This document shows, one piece after another, positions 53,786-64,000 of a DNA stretch of 64,000 bases. Source of the DNA: Coenobita brevimanus (Eukaryota; Arthropoda; Malacostraca; Decapoda; Coenobitidae); the NCBI GenBank assembly GCA_032717465.1, contig CM064669.1, positions 47,955,343-48,019,342 of the forward strand, written 5' to 3'. The notes under the pieces were generated by a model. It was not told where the DNA came from and searched no databases. It saw only the letters and a program-made list of their open reading frames with translations. The position numbers and the translations under genes are program-made. Numbering within the stretch: the first letter of the stretch is position 1; the number at the start of each line of letters is the position of its first letter.

Positions 53786-53884
53786 TTATTTTGCTTGGGA
53801 GGATGAGGATGGTGCGATGTTGCCGGGTCTTTTCTCTAGGCACTCGATCAGATGTTGCCAGTATGATTGGATGACTGAGTGTAC
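53786..53884 (-). CDS. Candidate terminal exon of an unidentified gene
   Basis: The minus strand has a strong acceptor (catttttttttcttcag) at 53885, then 32 codons and a TAA stop at 53788-53786: VHSVIQSYWQHLIECLEKRP followed by GNIAPSSSSQAK. The composition looks protein-like, with an amphipathic helix and a polar tail, unlike the transposon frames around it. Phase 0 at the acceptor. No upstream partner exon was found within the window to the right and I do not recognise the family. The piggyBac-like copy 2 begins about 15 bp after the stop, so the element would supply the 3' UTR of any transcript. Confidence 0.42.
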   Translation of the reverse strand, partial: VHSVIQSYWQHLIECLEKRPGNIAPSSSSQAK

Positions 53885-53947
53885 CTGAAGAAAAAAAAAT
53901 GCAACCAGGAGTGGGTTAACTACGTGAACATCGAGGCATCTACAGTA

Positions 53948-54485
53948 CAGGGGGCCCTTCCCTAACGCGGGTATTTTCTTCCACACCGACATCGCGTTAG
54001 AGGGACCCTTAAAACCCCTATTTCCTTCCGCACCCTTGCCCAAAGTCCACTTTTTACCCCCTTCCGGTGCAAATTTTTTTTATTCCCCCCAATTTAAACC
54101 TCCTAAAAGCATTTATATGGTTATAAAAAATACATTAGATCAATACAGGACCTCTTTATGTATTGTACTGTACCTTATGTGAGGAGAAGAGCAGACACAC
54201 GTCACAGCTGATGTGGTAGAGGGGGAGAACACACACTAAAATCCATCCAAGTCTATTTCACTACCAACACTCCAAACATCACTTTATAACTTAGGTCCTC
54301 CATCTTCTTCATCCTGCAGTCACTGGATATCCTCTTGCTGTAGACCACTGTCACAGCCCGCTCGGTTCAAATTACCGCATTATGCTAACAGTGCCTGTGT
54401 TAGAATGTTTATTTCCTTCCGCAAAATCTTGCCGCGTTAGAGCAATATCGTACAAGAGCAAACCGTGTTAGGGGAGGACCACTAG
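53948..54485. mobile_element. pogo/Tigger-like MITE
   Basis: 538 bp between TA dinucleotides (53946-53947 and 54486-54487). Left terminus cagggggcccttccctaacg and right terminus (reverse complement) ctagtggtcctcccctaaca pair imperfectly. Internal echoes cgcgttagagggac and gccgcgttagagcaa continue the repeat. No transposase frame. Confidence 0.68.
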
Positions 54486-54487
54486 TA

Positions 54488-54590
54488 TTTGGTTATGTCG
54501 TTACAAGAAACCATTCGGCCTGTCACACATTGTATGCTCACCTGAAGATAGTTGTACTTTGTGTGAGTGGATGATGAACACCAACTTTAA
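54488..54590 (-). mobile_element. Truncated 5' hairpin module
   Basis: Minus strand: ttggtgttcatcatccactc (5' end), then caatgtgtgacaggccgaatggtttcttgtaa and ataaccaaat. One hairpin arm is missing. It abuts the Tigger-like MITE. Confidence 0.55.
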
Positions 54591-55167
54591 TATTAACAGC
54601 AGTAAAATTACAGATATATTACCTGAGATGATGTTTAGTTCAGGATATGTAGGATGCCATATTCTTTTGCTTGAAGTAATGTGACATACATATATATTAG
54701 TCTGTCACATAATTGGATATTACAAATTTACACCACAATACTTCACTTTGTGTTTGAACGTGGTGTCATGTCACATTGCGTGAACCAGAACAGTACCTAT
54801 AGCCAACTCTCTCAGGTAATATTTTATTGGACATTATGTTATTTTGAAACCATACTGTATAGAGAGTAAATGTGCAGTGTGAGATACATGTATGGTATGT
54901 CAGTAGGCAAAACAAAGTACCTGGTACCGTACCCAGACTTGTTGGTTGTATGTAAGGACAGTTAATTTTCCCATTCTTTTACCTAACCCAAGGCGAAAAC
55001 CAGCCTTACATTAAATATAATTAGTAGCCTCCTGAAACACCACATACTGCCATTATAAATATAGGACATAAAACATAAAGAAAAAGACATTCAGGGGGGA
55101 ACACTTCAGATACTGTAATAATAAATAACCTAACCAAACTGCTCCCACATTTATCCCCTCTTTTGCC

Positions 55168-55211
<44 letters not shown>

Positions 55212-55815
55212 CATTATCACTTGCTTATATTCACCTCATATCTAAGAAATTACTGCCTTTAATTATGTTTTTGCCCATGAGCTAATGATAAAGCAAAATA
55301 TTGATATTGTTGACTGGACAAGGGTATAAAGAAAAAAAATGGAATCATTAAAGTGAAATACAGTAGTGTTGATTGGATACCATCACTGTTGTTTGTCCAC
55401 ATATTCAGGCACATTTTTGTTGCCATACCACACTTGTTGGTCTGGTGATAGAGCTGTCAGGCTGGAATGGGTTGTTGCTGTTGCATATTATGTTTGAAGG
55501 TAGACAAATCGTCTTCTATGATTAACCATTAAATGATCATTTGCTTTTACTGTACAGTCTTAGATGTTAGGTCTTTTTTTTTTTTTTTTTTTTAATGTAG
55601 CTATGGGGCTATTTTCACCTTTAATGATTGCTACGATCACGTGAAGAGATTTTAGCTTTTTATTTTTTTATGTACAGTCACCATTTTTCCTTATATGATT
55701 GCCATGATCAACGAAGCCTCAGCGGTCACCAACATGCAAGCCTACTGTCATTTACATATTCCTAGATGGCCTTTAAATAGTCACTGCAAAGTTTGTCAAT
55801 ATCATTGATTGAACA
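54591..55815. other. Non-coding stretch with poly(T) tracts
   Basis: Poly(T) of about 38 at 55170-55207 and about 26 at 55567-55593. A tRNA-like shred near 55440-55470 (ggtctggtgatagagctgtc). No exon supported. Confidence 0.5.
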
Positions 55816-55978
55816 GGAGTGTAATGGGGTCTATAAATGCCTATTCTGCCCTTAAAGAAGAAGAGATCCTTTGTTTGATGCAGTGGTAACTTGCGTGCAC
55901 TTGGAGCGCATTGGCCAGGGATCAAATCTCGGCCAGCCTAGTGATTAATTTGCTAAGTTTCATTTCATTTATTACATT
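55816..55978 (+). mobile_element. tRNA-derived SINE, copy 1 of a pair
   Basis: 163 bp: ggagtgtaatggggtctata, then a tRNA-like core with box A-like gatgcagtggtaac and box B-like ccagggatcaaatctc, ending gtttcatttcatttatta. A second copy in the same orientation starts at 56179. Confidence 0.68.
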
Positions 55979-56178
55979 GGTTGGTAGCAACTGGGATGTG
56001 GGGCGAGGCTTGGTTGGCAATTTGGTGGTGTTCCTTGGTTAGCTGATTGTGTCCTTGTCCTTACATCCTGGGGATGAGCAGTTCAGTGTGGTCTGCAGCA
56101 TCGCTAGTGGTTGCCTCTGATGCTACACTACTATGTGTGTTCAAAACTCACCAAGTTAATCGCCAAGTGGAGAAAAGA

Positions 56179-56340
56179 GGAATGTAATGGGGTCTATAAA
56201 TGCCTGAATTGCCCGTAGACAAGGGGGGATCCTCTGTTCGGCTCAGTGGTAACATGCGCTCACTTGGAGCGCGTTGGCCAGGGATCAGATCCCGGCCAGA
56301 CAAGTGATTAATGTGTTAAGTTTCATTTCAGTTATTACAG
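56179..56340 (+). mobile_element. tRNA-derived SINE, copy 2 of a pair
   Basis: 162 bp, roughly 85 percent similar by eye to 55816-55978. Better-preserved tRNA-like core: ttcggctcagtggtaacatg (box A-like) and ccagggatcagatcccgg (box B-like). Ends gtttcatttcagttattaca. The ~200-bp interval between the copies is unrelated sequence. Confidence 0.72.
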
Positions 56341-57152
56341 TAGTATGGTGTTGGAGTAAAGTCCAGTGAAGTAAAATAATTACCAGTTTAGGCGAGTTGG
56401 AAACCTTTGATTCTTATGCTGTATGGTTGATTATTTCCAACAGCCTACCTCCACTGAACCATTGACTTAGTGTGCTCAGTTAACGATCAGTCGTTATCCA
56501 GTTTGTTTTCCTGCAATGCATCCCAGTCATAAAACAAGGTTTGCATGTAACTGGTGGTTTGACTACCATGTTCAGTGCTATCATGGGCGTATTGGTTTCC
56601 TGCTCTTGAATGTTTTGGTCTGTGGTAGCTTTGCCTTGGACCTTGATGCTCTGAAGGGAGTGATTTTTTTTTTTTTTTTTTTTTTTACATACCAGAAGAC
56701 TGTCTAGGCACAAACATAGGAAAAAATCTTAGATTTGGTCACCAATTAAGAACAAAAAAGTTGAATAAGGTACTTTAATTAATCACGGATCTTAAGTACT
56801 TGGTGGCAGTAAGCACTTGGAAGTATGTTGAAATTCTGACCCCAAATTGTTAAATCAGTAGTGAGCTATGCATGTTTTGTTCTGCAAAACTGTACAGATT
56901 CCATTCAAAAGTGATGCCTTTTTAAATGTTTTTGATTTCATCAGTAACTAGATGTTTCCATATCATAATGTGATTTAATCATGTTGGCTACCGGTATAGT
57001 TTCTTGTGCAATTTGTGTGCCAGTTAGGATGCTGTGATGCTGTACTGTATATATTCCTGTTTCATACTCTGTAGTATTAGTTGGTTATGGTAATTATAAG
57101 CTGGCCAAGTGATAGAGCTCTTGAGTTGGAATACTTTGTGGCCTACACTCGA

Positions 57153-57195
<43 letters not shown>

Positions 57196-58889
57196 AATGC
57201 TGCCAGGGGCTTGGTTTGGTTTTGTACCCTTAACGTTCTGGACTAGTTGCATAGCCTCAAACCCCCGTGCTTCAAAGGGGATGTAATGGGATTGACAGTG
57301 ACCATTTTACTTCCATGCAGTGCTGTTTTAGTGTACCATATTTCTTTTTAGCCATGCCCTCCATGTGATAGCCTATTCTGGGAAGGTACAGTACTATTTT
57401 ATTTTTCAGTGTTGTGGTACTCCATAGTGTCCAGTTTCAGGTTCCTCATTATTATTATTATTTATTTATTGTGTTGTTTATTTATTTATTTTTAAGGTGA
57501 GGATGAAGCACCACAAACCCCAATTGTCTGAATATTCTTAAACCCATGGAAAAGTGGGTAATGCTAAGATCAGGAAAACTGTAAGGGTAATAACACTCCA
57601 GAATTAGGAGAGTGTGGAGGGCTTTGAAGATACAGGAAAATATGAGAGGAACATTTTTAAACAAAATTGTGGAGAGCTTTACAGCTTAGGGAAAATGTGA
57701 GGTTCGTGAAATCTAGACAAGGGAAATCATTACTACCCACAGATTGACACCCCTTTTATTGGTTTCAGGTTAAAAGCAAAGGGTTGTACTGCTAAAACTG
57801 CAGCACTTTCAACAAGCAAGCTCCATTATGGTGTGCAGAAACCTCCTCAGTGTCATCAAATGTGTTACGGTCAGGAGCTCCCGCACGTAGAAGTCAGGGC
57901 ATGCTTCCTTGGAACGCATAGTGCATACCGGTACCCGAAAAGCCCTTCAGCTGTCAGAATACAGGTACTGTAATCTTAACATGTCTGCCTAACTTGTCTG
58001 GCTAGGCATATTATATGGATGGAGAACAGAAGAAACTTGAAGGAAAAGGGGGGACAAAAGATGGGAGGGAAGGAGAAAAAAAAAAAGAAAAGAGGGAGAG
58101 AAGCGATTAAGTTTGGGAAAAGAGAAGAGAGCTGGAGAGAAAAAGAGGAGGAACAGAAAAATGATAGAAAGCCTTACATACTGTGAAAAAATTATTACAG
58201 GCAAGGATAATTGACAGTATGGTGCAAGGATAATAATGGGGTTCTAGATTTAATCTGTATTAAGCTGATCATGCCTTGGTTTCATTACAGCTGTTTAGTT
58301 TCTGCATCTCTGCCTGTCAAGAATAGCTAGCAGTTGGTAATATGATGGTCACAGCAGTAAGAAAAATATTAATAAGTAAATAAAAAATGAGAGCTAATTG
58401 CCATCATTGTACATAGCCCCACATGTAAAAACACTATAAGTATTTCAGTGTTGTTCAGATGTTGAACAGTGTTGTGCACAGAAATACAGTAGCCTAGTTT
58501 TGACTTTTTATCCACCACACTTGACTTGGCCCTAGTATTCTAGCTAGCCATGGTGTTCAGTTGAGAGAATTCATGTGGTACTAGAGGGCAAAAAGCCATC
58601 TTTTAATCCTTGCATTTCATAGTTATAGTTTGACCACCAGCAAACTATTATATCAAGCCAAAAGGAATCTCTATGCAGCTAAAGGATAAGTTGAAATGAG
58701 CCTCTTTCCTTGTGGTGTGGCAGATGTTGCAAAGTCTACCCCTGCTACAAAGAAGGAAAATTAGCCTGCAGGTGACAAGCAACTGGAATGGCATCTGGGG
58801 TGGCATCACCATTAGAGACACAAGTGGGTGTTCATACTGCTTAAATGTGGCATGATGTGGAGGAAGTATAGCACCCCACCCTGTCAGTC
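56341..58889. other. Non-coding stretch with poly(T) and a tRNA-like shred
   Basis: Poly(T) at 56666-56686 and about 43 T at 57150-57192. Just before the latter, ggccaagtgatagagctctt and ctacactcgacc resemble decayed boxes A and B of a tRNA-derived SINE with its T-run. A TTA/TTTA tract lies at 57449-57495. No exon supported. Confidence 0.5.
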
Positions 58890-59470
58890 ATGCCTTAATT
58901 CACAGTCACGAGCACCATTCCTTCAGGACTGCATCAAGATCTGGAAGCATAAATCATTCAGTGAGTGATCCCTGGATGTCCCTCACTAGCTTTGATTTTA
59001 TATCAGATAGACATAATAGTGTCTACCAGGAAGTGCTTGATCGTGCCGCTACCCCCCTTGCTAATCCATCAGGTACACAAAATTTGACATGACCACCTAG
59101 ATATCCTTATGCAATTGTACACAGAGGTTTGGCTAACAGCAGTGGACCTGAAGGATGCTTCTTGGCATGTTTTAGTCAACACCCAGGCTTCAGAAGTAGC
59201 TTACAGGGAGTTAACAGTGGGGAGTGACAAATACCAGTTCATTTTAATGCTATTTGGCCCCATCACGTATTCACAAAACACTCAGCCAGTAGGGGATAGA
59301 ACTGCTTATGTACCATAATGACTGGCTGGTCGTTGCATTCACAAGACAGCTGCAACTAATTAATGCAAGAAACTTCAGTGAGTGGGGTGCAATGGCCTCC
59401 TTGCAAATCCCATAAACTCTCTTCTCAGCTACACCCAGAACACAGAATGGCATAGCATCTCTACATCAGC
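58890..59470 (+). pseudogene. DIRS-like reverse transcriptase relic
   Basis: The plus strand reads TEVWLTAVDLKDASWHVLVN (59125-59185), then SDKYQFILMLFGPITYSQNT. In a shifted frame it continues with a decayed form of the RT active-site region (DWLVVAFTRQLQ-like, 59320-59350) and FSEWGAMASLQIP. WLTAVDLKDA-WHVPI, KYQFKVLPFG and a DDWL active site are characteristic of DIRS-group elements. Stops and indels show it is long dead. No tyrosine recombinase was seen. Confidence 0.55.
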
Positions 59471-59659
59471 TTGACTATTTAAGACAAAAGGTTTATGAGT
59501 GGATATGAGGCAGAGTTGGTGGGGTTGAGGCTTAGTCATATTCTGAGTGACCTTGGAGATTTCATACGGTATGTCTCTTCCTCAGTGATTTATTCTGCAC
59601 ATTACACCTACCAGTAATATCCTCTTGTATGATTTTGACAGTAAGTTAATAGTAATGGT

Positions 59660-60110
59660 ACTGGTAGTAATTTATTAATGGTAGTAGTAGTTGTTGATCA
59701 GACCTGGTCTGTCTGGCTGAGCAGACTCATCAGTCATAGGCGAGCAGCCACCCTTGCATGGTTGTCCCATGCAGTGAACTGATGTTTCCTTGCAGTTGAC
59801 AGCACCCTGCAATAGTGAGGTGCAGGGAAAAGTATGATGGTTTTGTTTCCAAATGGACACCGCATATGTGTCTCTCCACCCAGTTGGCAGGGGCATCAGA
59901 ACAGGCTCCACGTCACCCCATTATTTGGTTAAGTGGTCACCACCAAGCATTGTAAATGGTTTCCTGGGTTGCAGGAAAACATTAGGCTTGTCACCTGATG
60001 TAGAACCACCTGAAGTGGAAAGAAGAGTAATAAAATGTGACCAGAAGGAAAGGAAGAAATAGGAAGAGAGGTGGTCAGACACAGCTGCACAGTGACCCTT
60101 CCAGTTAAGC
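59660..60110 (-). mobile_element. 5' hairpin module joined to an ACT-tailed body
   Basis: Minus strand: the module with hairpin (aatgttttcctg..cccaggaaaccatttac near 59955-59985) and gtggtgaccacttaaccaaa, then a body with atgcccctgccaactgggtg, cactgcatgggacaaccatg and a (CTA)n tail near 59685. The body differs from the tRNA-like and RTE bodies, so it is another partner for the same 5' module. The 78-codon open frame in it (59675-59911) has no recognisable similarity. Confidence 0.6.
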
Positions 60111-61953
60111 AGCTAGTGTATCATTGAATTTTTCGGCAGGTCAAATTTATGCTAATTTACCATAGAAACCTGTGTTAAATGGCTAATTGGTATGGTGAAA
60201 TTCAAATTTTTTTCCCAAAGTCCCTCTTTTGGCCTTGAAAATTTTTGACACCTCCCCCCCCCCTCCAGATCATACCTAATAATATTTACTGTAGTAAAAC
60301 TTACAACCAACATCACTGAGCATTAAAAAGGGTTAATTAGAGTGTACTAAGTGGTAAATAACTGGAGGTCAGTTACCTTGATGGGATGGAGCAATGCTTG
60401 AGTGTCGGGGATGGGTGTTTCCAAGGCTGAGGAGCCTCCCTCCCCTTATACAGAGGGAGAGAGGGAAAAGGATGCAGAGTGTGCCAGAGTTCTTGGTGGC
60501 CATGTTGCTACGTCACTTCCTTGGACTTTTGACTGTCAATGCCCAACAGACTTCTTTTTTTTGGGGGGGGGGGGCATTTTCTGAGATTTACCCGTGTAAA
60601 CCAGATTCTTTGCCGCAAAACAGGGATCAGGGCAGGGTTTATATTTTGGTGTAATGGCGAAAATCACAAACGGAACCCTCATAATTGGAAGGGTCTATGT
60701 AATAGTAGTAGTAGCTTAGTTACAATCCCAGGATTATCTGAATGTGAACACAGTGAACTGAAGGTAGAAATTACCTTTTTCCTGCAGTCCACTTGGCTGC
60801 TTTTTGGGTAATGAGGGGATTAAGGGATGTTTATATAACGAGGCACTGGAGCCACCTGATCATACCAGTGCTACCACATGAAAATGAAGGCGTCCCTCAG
60901 CTGCAACATGTCAATATTAAAATGATATTAATGACATACACAGTAATACTAAGGTTTAATATGCAAATAAAAAGCACTAAGTTAAAGGTGCCATGAAGCC
61001 TTCCATGCCACCTAAAATGCTAGTCTTAGCTGGCTTTTGGAAGGGCAGTAGGGTACCGTAACTCTCCCAACCTGGGAGCACACTGGACTGCCAGCCACCA
61101 TTATGTAGGCTTATACTTTGCGGTCTGTGATGTATTTTGTACTTCATAATTGCCACTACCAGACAGTTTCATTCAGTTTATAGGTGACTTTCAAATAGTT
61201 AGACAGCCTTCTTTAGCTTCTTCAGTACTAGTGGTCTGACCGATGTTGAGTAAAATAATCCGGTAGTAGCAAGGTTGAAATGTAAATTATGTCATCAGAC
61301 TAAAGGGGTTTGTGTGTTGAAGGCCGGTTTTTGTTTATAGCCAGGTGCATTATGAATTTATTTGAGATATTGTCAGGTCCTTCAAAGCACTACAAAGATT
61401 CCTGTGCCACCTTGAGTATTGCCGCTTGTTTTGCCAGACATCTAATCCTTGAGCATATCTAGATTAGGTAAAACAAAACCTGGTAATATTGTGGTATAGA
61501 CGCTGAAAATGGAAGCCTTTAAGATTTGTTTGGATTTTGTATTTTCATATAAGTTCAAGCAACTGTGCTAGAAAGTTTTCACCCCTTCCAACCCTCCCCA
61601 ACAGGCTAAACTTTAGATGTTGATGGCGGGCTTGGAATTGTTGGCTGAAGTCAATAGAGGAGAAGAAGGCGTCAAAGGAAACTTTGGAGTAAACACCATC
61701 CAACGAAAGACATCAGCACTCTTCTGTCACATGCTGATAATGTACTTCTGTAAATACAGCCAACCAAAAAAGTATCAAGTCATCTTACCACACATATCAT
61801 TCTGAAACACGAATGAAGATTTATAATATACGGGGCACCCTGTAATTAGAAGTGCAAATGTTGTCTTTGGTAATTATTACAACTCAGAATCACATAAATT
61901 GTCACATATTGGATGGTATATCTTTTGAGGCTGTACGTTAATAGATTCATGTA
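60111..61953. other. Non-coding stretch with dispersed repeat fragments
   Basis: C and G runs at 60254-60266 and 60563-60572. Bases 60785-60900 match 40240-40440 (cagtccacttggctgctttt, gggatgtttatataacgagg), and 60945-61005 match the MITE arm at 38765-38825. No exon supported. Confidence 0.5.
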
Positions 61954-62112
61954 CACGCTCAAAAAAGTATTGTTACACCGTTTCCACGACACAAACTGAC
62001 ACCATGAATGAAACGTTTGATAACAGCCTTCCTCCAACCCTACCGAGACAGCTGGATTGTTCAGTATGAAACTCATTGGACCCCCCTGTAACGATACTTT
62101 TTTGAGTGTGTG
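61954..62112. mobile_element. Tc1-like MITE
   Basis: 159 bp flanked by TA (61952-61953 and 62113-62114). Left end cacgctcaaaaaagtattgt and right end (reverse complement) cacacactcaaaaaagtatc then gttaca, about 25-bp inverted repeats. The A-rich CACT(C)AAAAAA start is typical of Tc1-type termini. No coding potential. Confidence 0.75.
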
Positions 62113-62410
62113 TACATTTGCAAAACTTGCTCATTTCACAGTCATCGATCCCCAGGTGTGCGATACTTTTTGATTGACTGTACGACACAAATAATAAGGG
62201 AATTTTGTAAACTACTTAATGTTCTGAGGTTTAGCCCTTTTATAAATTTTCTTTGGCTGTCCTTCCAAGTCATCTACCTTCTCCCCTCATTATTATTATT
62301 ACTTGGCTGGTATCACTGGACATGATATTTATTGATCACACTTTTGTACAATTTTCTGAACCGTAGCTCAACCCATCATTATCTGGGAAAAATGCCTAGA
62401 TGATGATCTG

Positions 62411-62433
62411 TTATTATTATTATTATTATTATT
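62411..62433. repeat. (TTA)n microsatellite
   Basis: About 8 units directly upstream of the SINE-like composite. Confidence 0.9.
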
Positions 62434-62434
62434 T

Positions 62435-62940
62435 TGTGGTAGGTGGGGGCACTCACCATCCACTCACTCCATGTTGTGCAGCTATCGAGTGTTTGCCCTT
62501 TCCTCTCCTCCATCCTCTTTTGTCTTCCATTCCTTCATTCTTTCATTGTCCTTCTGCCTACAGGTAACTTTACACTCCCTCTTGTTTTTCTTTCCTTCAT
62601 TCTTTCCTCTTCCTTTTGCCTGTGGGTAACTCTACACTGAGTGACAAGCTAAATAGTTTCCTGTACACCAGGAAACCATTTACTATGCTGGGTGGCAACC
62701 ATATAACCAAATTTTGGCGCCTGGTGGTTTAGTGGGTAATTATTGTGCTCCAGTCGGATTGAGCCGGTGAAGGTTTATACCCAAGGGATGGTTGGGGTTG
62801 ATTGCTCATGTAATGCCATTCAGGGATGAGTGAGGCTGGTCACTCTCATCTTAAATGTCAGGACCAACTTGTCTAGCCCTGGGCTTCTACGCCCCTCATG
62901 GGGCAACCTGGGATTGGATGATGGATTGGTGGATGGATGA
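62435..62940 (+). mobile_element. SINE-like composite with hairpin module
   Basis: 5' end tgtggtaggtgggggcactc, pyrimidine spacer, hairpin at 62651-62681 (aaatagtttcctg, tacac, caggaaaccattt, one mismatch), tRNA-like body with box A-like tggtttagtgggtaa and box B-like ggtttatacccaa, gaggctggtcactctcatct, and a (GATG)n tail at 62915-62940. Same layout as 29751-30270. Confidence 0.8.
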
Positions 62941-63060
62941 AGTAAGGAAGTTTGTAGACAGTATGATTGAAGGGCGAGTGTTTGGATGGTATGGTTATAC
63001 AGTTAAGGAGAGAATGTATATAAATAGGGTGGTGAAAAGAGTATATGTGACTGATGGAGT
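62941..63060 (+). pseudogene. LINE C-terminal domain shred
   Basis: The plus strand reads EVRKFVDSMIEGRVFGWYGY then RMYINRVVKRVYV, a decayed version of the third LINE's WYGHVERMD...RVVKRVYV region (compare 20150-20200). It directly follows the SINE tail. Confidence 0.5.
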
Positions 63061-63947
63061 GTTTTATACATTCACATCAAGGTCATACAATTTCATACTA
63101 AATCATACAGGTTCAAACAGTTTCATACGATATTGTCATAAGTCAAACACTCCTCAGAGGTGGTTGGAACTCTGCTGCTGGAGTCATGTAATTTTCACAC
63201 AGTTTCAAACTAAACAGAAGTGACGCCATGTTTTTGTCCCTCTTTCCATGACCTTTACCATAAGTCTGGGGTCTGCCACTATGGACGTATTTATTTTTCA
63301 TTAAATAAGAATTGTGCAATGTTGTATCTTAACTGGAAGATGTTATACTTATATTGCTACATTGAAAGCAATTTCGAAATATTTATAAATTATATCAGTC
63401 AGTGATGTATAAATGCTGATACATGTTACCCCATGACAGTATTTCCAGCTCAGCATTAGAGGCAAATTTTATGAACAGATTACCCATTTCACTTGCTTTT
63501 AAACACACACCCTCCCAATAACAGACTAATTGGTTGGAAGCCTGATTCAGTAAAGCTGAAAATCCATTATATACAATGTTCCCCCCCCTGAGATGGGATT
63601 TCAAGCTCATGTTTGAAAATAAATTAGTACAATACCATATTCTAGTATTAAAAGTGAAAACTACCCATTTTATGTTAATCTGGCCCATAATTTTGCCTTG
63701 TTGCAGTTTATTTCACATCCTTGTTAGAGTAAAAAGGGTAGGAACCATGTATTGTGGCCAATTGCACACCATTTCGTGGACAATGTTTATTATAGCAATC
63801 AGAAGTTCGGTGGCTTCATAGCATCCGTTAAATCTCTTATATAATATGGTTTATCGAGGTACATTAAATCGATACCTCTATGTTTTGAGCGTTATTTACT
63901 TTTAACAATTCTATTTAAAGGTAATAATGTGGACATTATCTACAGTC

Positions 63948-63986
<39 letters not shown>

Positions 63987-64000
63987 CCCCATGAAATTTA
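63061..64000. other. Non-coding stretch ending in poly(T)
   Basis: No exon recognised. tttcatac / ttcaaac short repeats at 63060-63135. Poly(T) of about 35 at 63952-63986 near the window end. Confidence 0.45.

Noticed and set aside
59675..59911. 78-codon minus-strand frame with several cysteines
   Set aside because: It lies in the body of a repeat joined to the 5' hairpin module and has no recognisable domain.
62720..62790. Considered as a true tRNA gene
   Set aside because: Box B (ggtttatacccaa) is degenerate and no complete cloverleaf can be drawn; it recurs inside a SINE-like composite.
63395..63688. 97-codon minus-strand frame
   Set aside because: No recognisable domain and no splice context; AT-rich composition like its surroundings.

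Overview
Eukaryotic genomic DNA, most probably from an arthropod and perhaps a decapod crustacean. The organism is an inference. It rests on the split, intron-rich genes, the abundance of (CT)n, (GT)n and (TA)n microsatellites, many RTE-like non-LTR retrotransposons with (GATA)n tails, and a degenerate TTAGG-like patch. There is no sign of bacterial gene organisation.

Two host genes are well supported and converge. (1) An RMI2 homologue on the + strand: an internal exon at 15172-15253 and the terminal exon at 20761-20921. They join in phase and match the C-terminal half of the small OB-fold partner of RMI1 in the BLM-TOP3A-RMI complex. The 5' exon was not found. (2) A complete TMEM26 homologue on the - strand: seven exons between 41355 and 25152. 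All junctions agree in phase, giving a predicted multi-pass membrane protein of about 722 residues with a long, low-complexity cytoplasmic tail. Two further exon candidates are weaker: a + strand exon at 45047-45233 upstream of TMEM26, and a - strand terminal exon at 53786-53884.

Layout. 1-12.5 kb: a retrotransposon graveyard. An RTE-like copy (A, - strand) carries a second copy (B), which itself carries a fragment of a different LINE. A nearly full-length copy (C, + strand) faces A head to head. 12.5-21 kb: a SINE-like composite and the RMI2 exons. The RMI2 intron holds a degenerate third LINE interrupted by a TTAA-flanked piggyBac-like element. 21-25 kb: a 448-bp-arm inverted repeat and a 76-bp tandem repeat. 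25-41 kb: TMEM26, with introns full of Tigger-like, SINE, RTE and CR1/Jockey-like fragments and satellites. 41-48 kb: microsatellite-rich DNA. 48-64 kb: a hAT element with a perfect 8-bp target duplication, a second piggyBac-like copy in reverse orientation, a pogo/Tigger-like element, paired tRNA-derived SINEs, a DIRS-like RT relic, a Tc1-like MITE and another SINE-like composite.

The most interesting unexplained signal is a 5' module of about 250 bp with a 13-bp-arm hairpin. It recurs about nine times, joined to at least five different 3' partners: two LINE lineages, a bare RTE 3' tail, a tRNA-like body with a GATG-type tail, and an ACT-tailed body. It looks like a shared LINE 5' UTR that seeded several mosaic non-autonomous families. 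Nothing here suggests a virus, a toxin or a CRISPR array.
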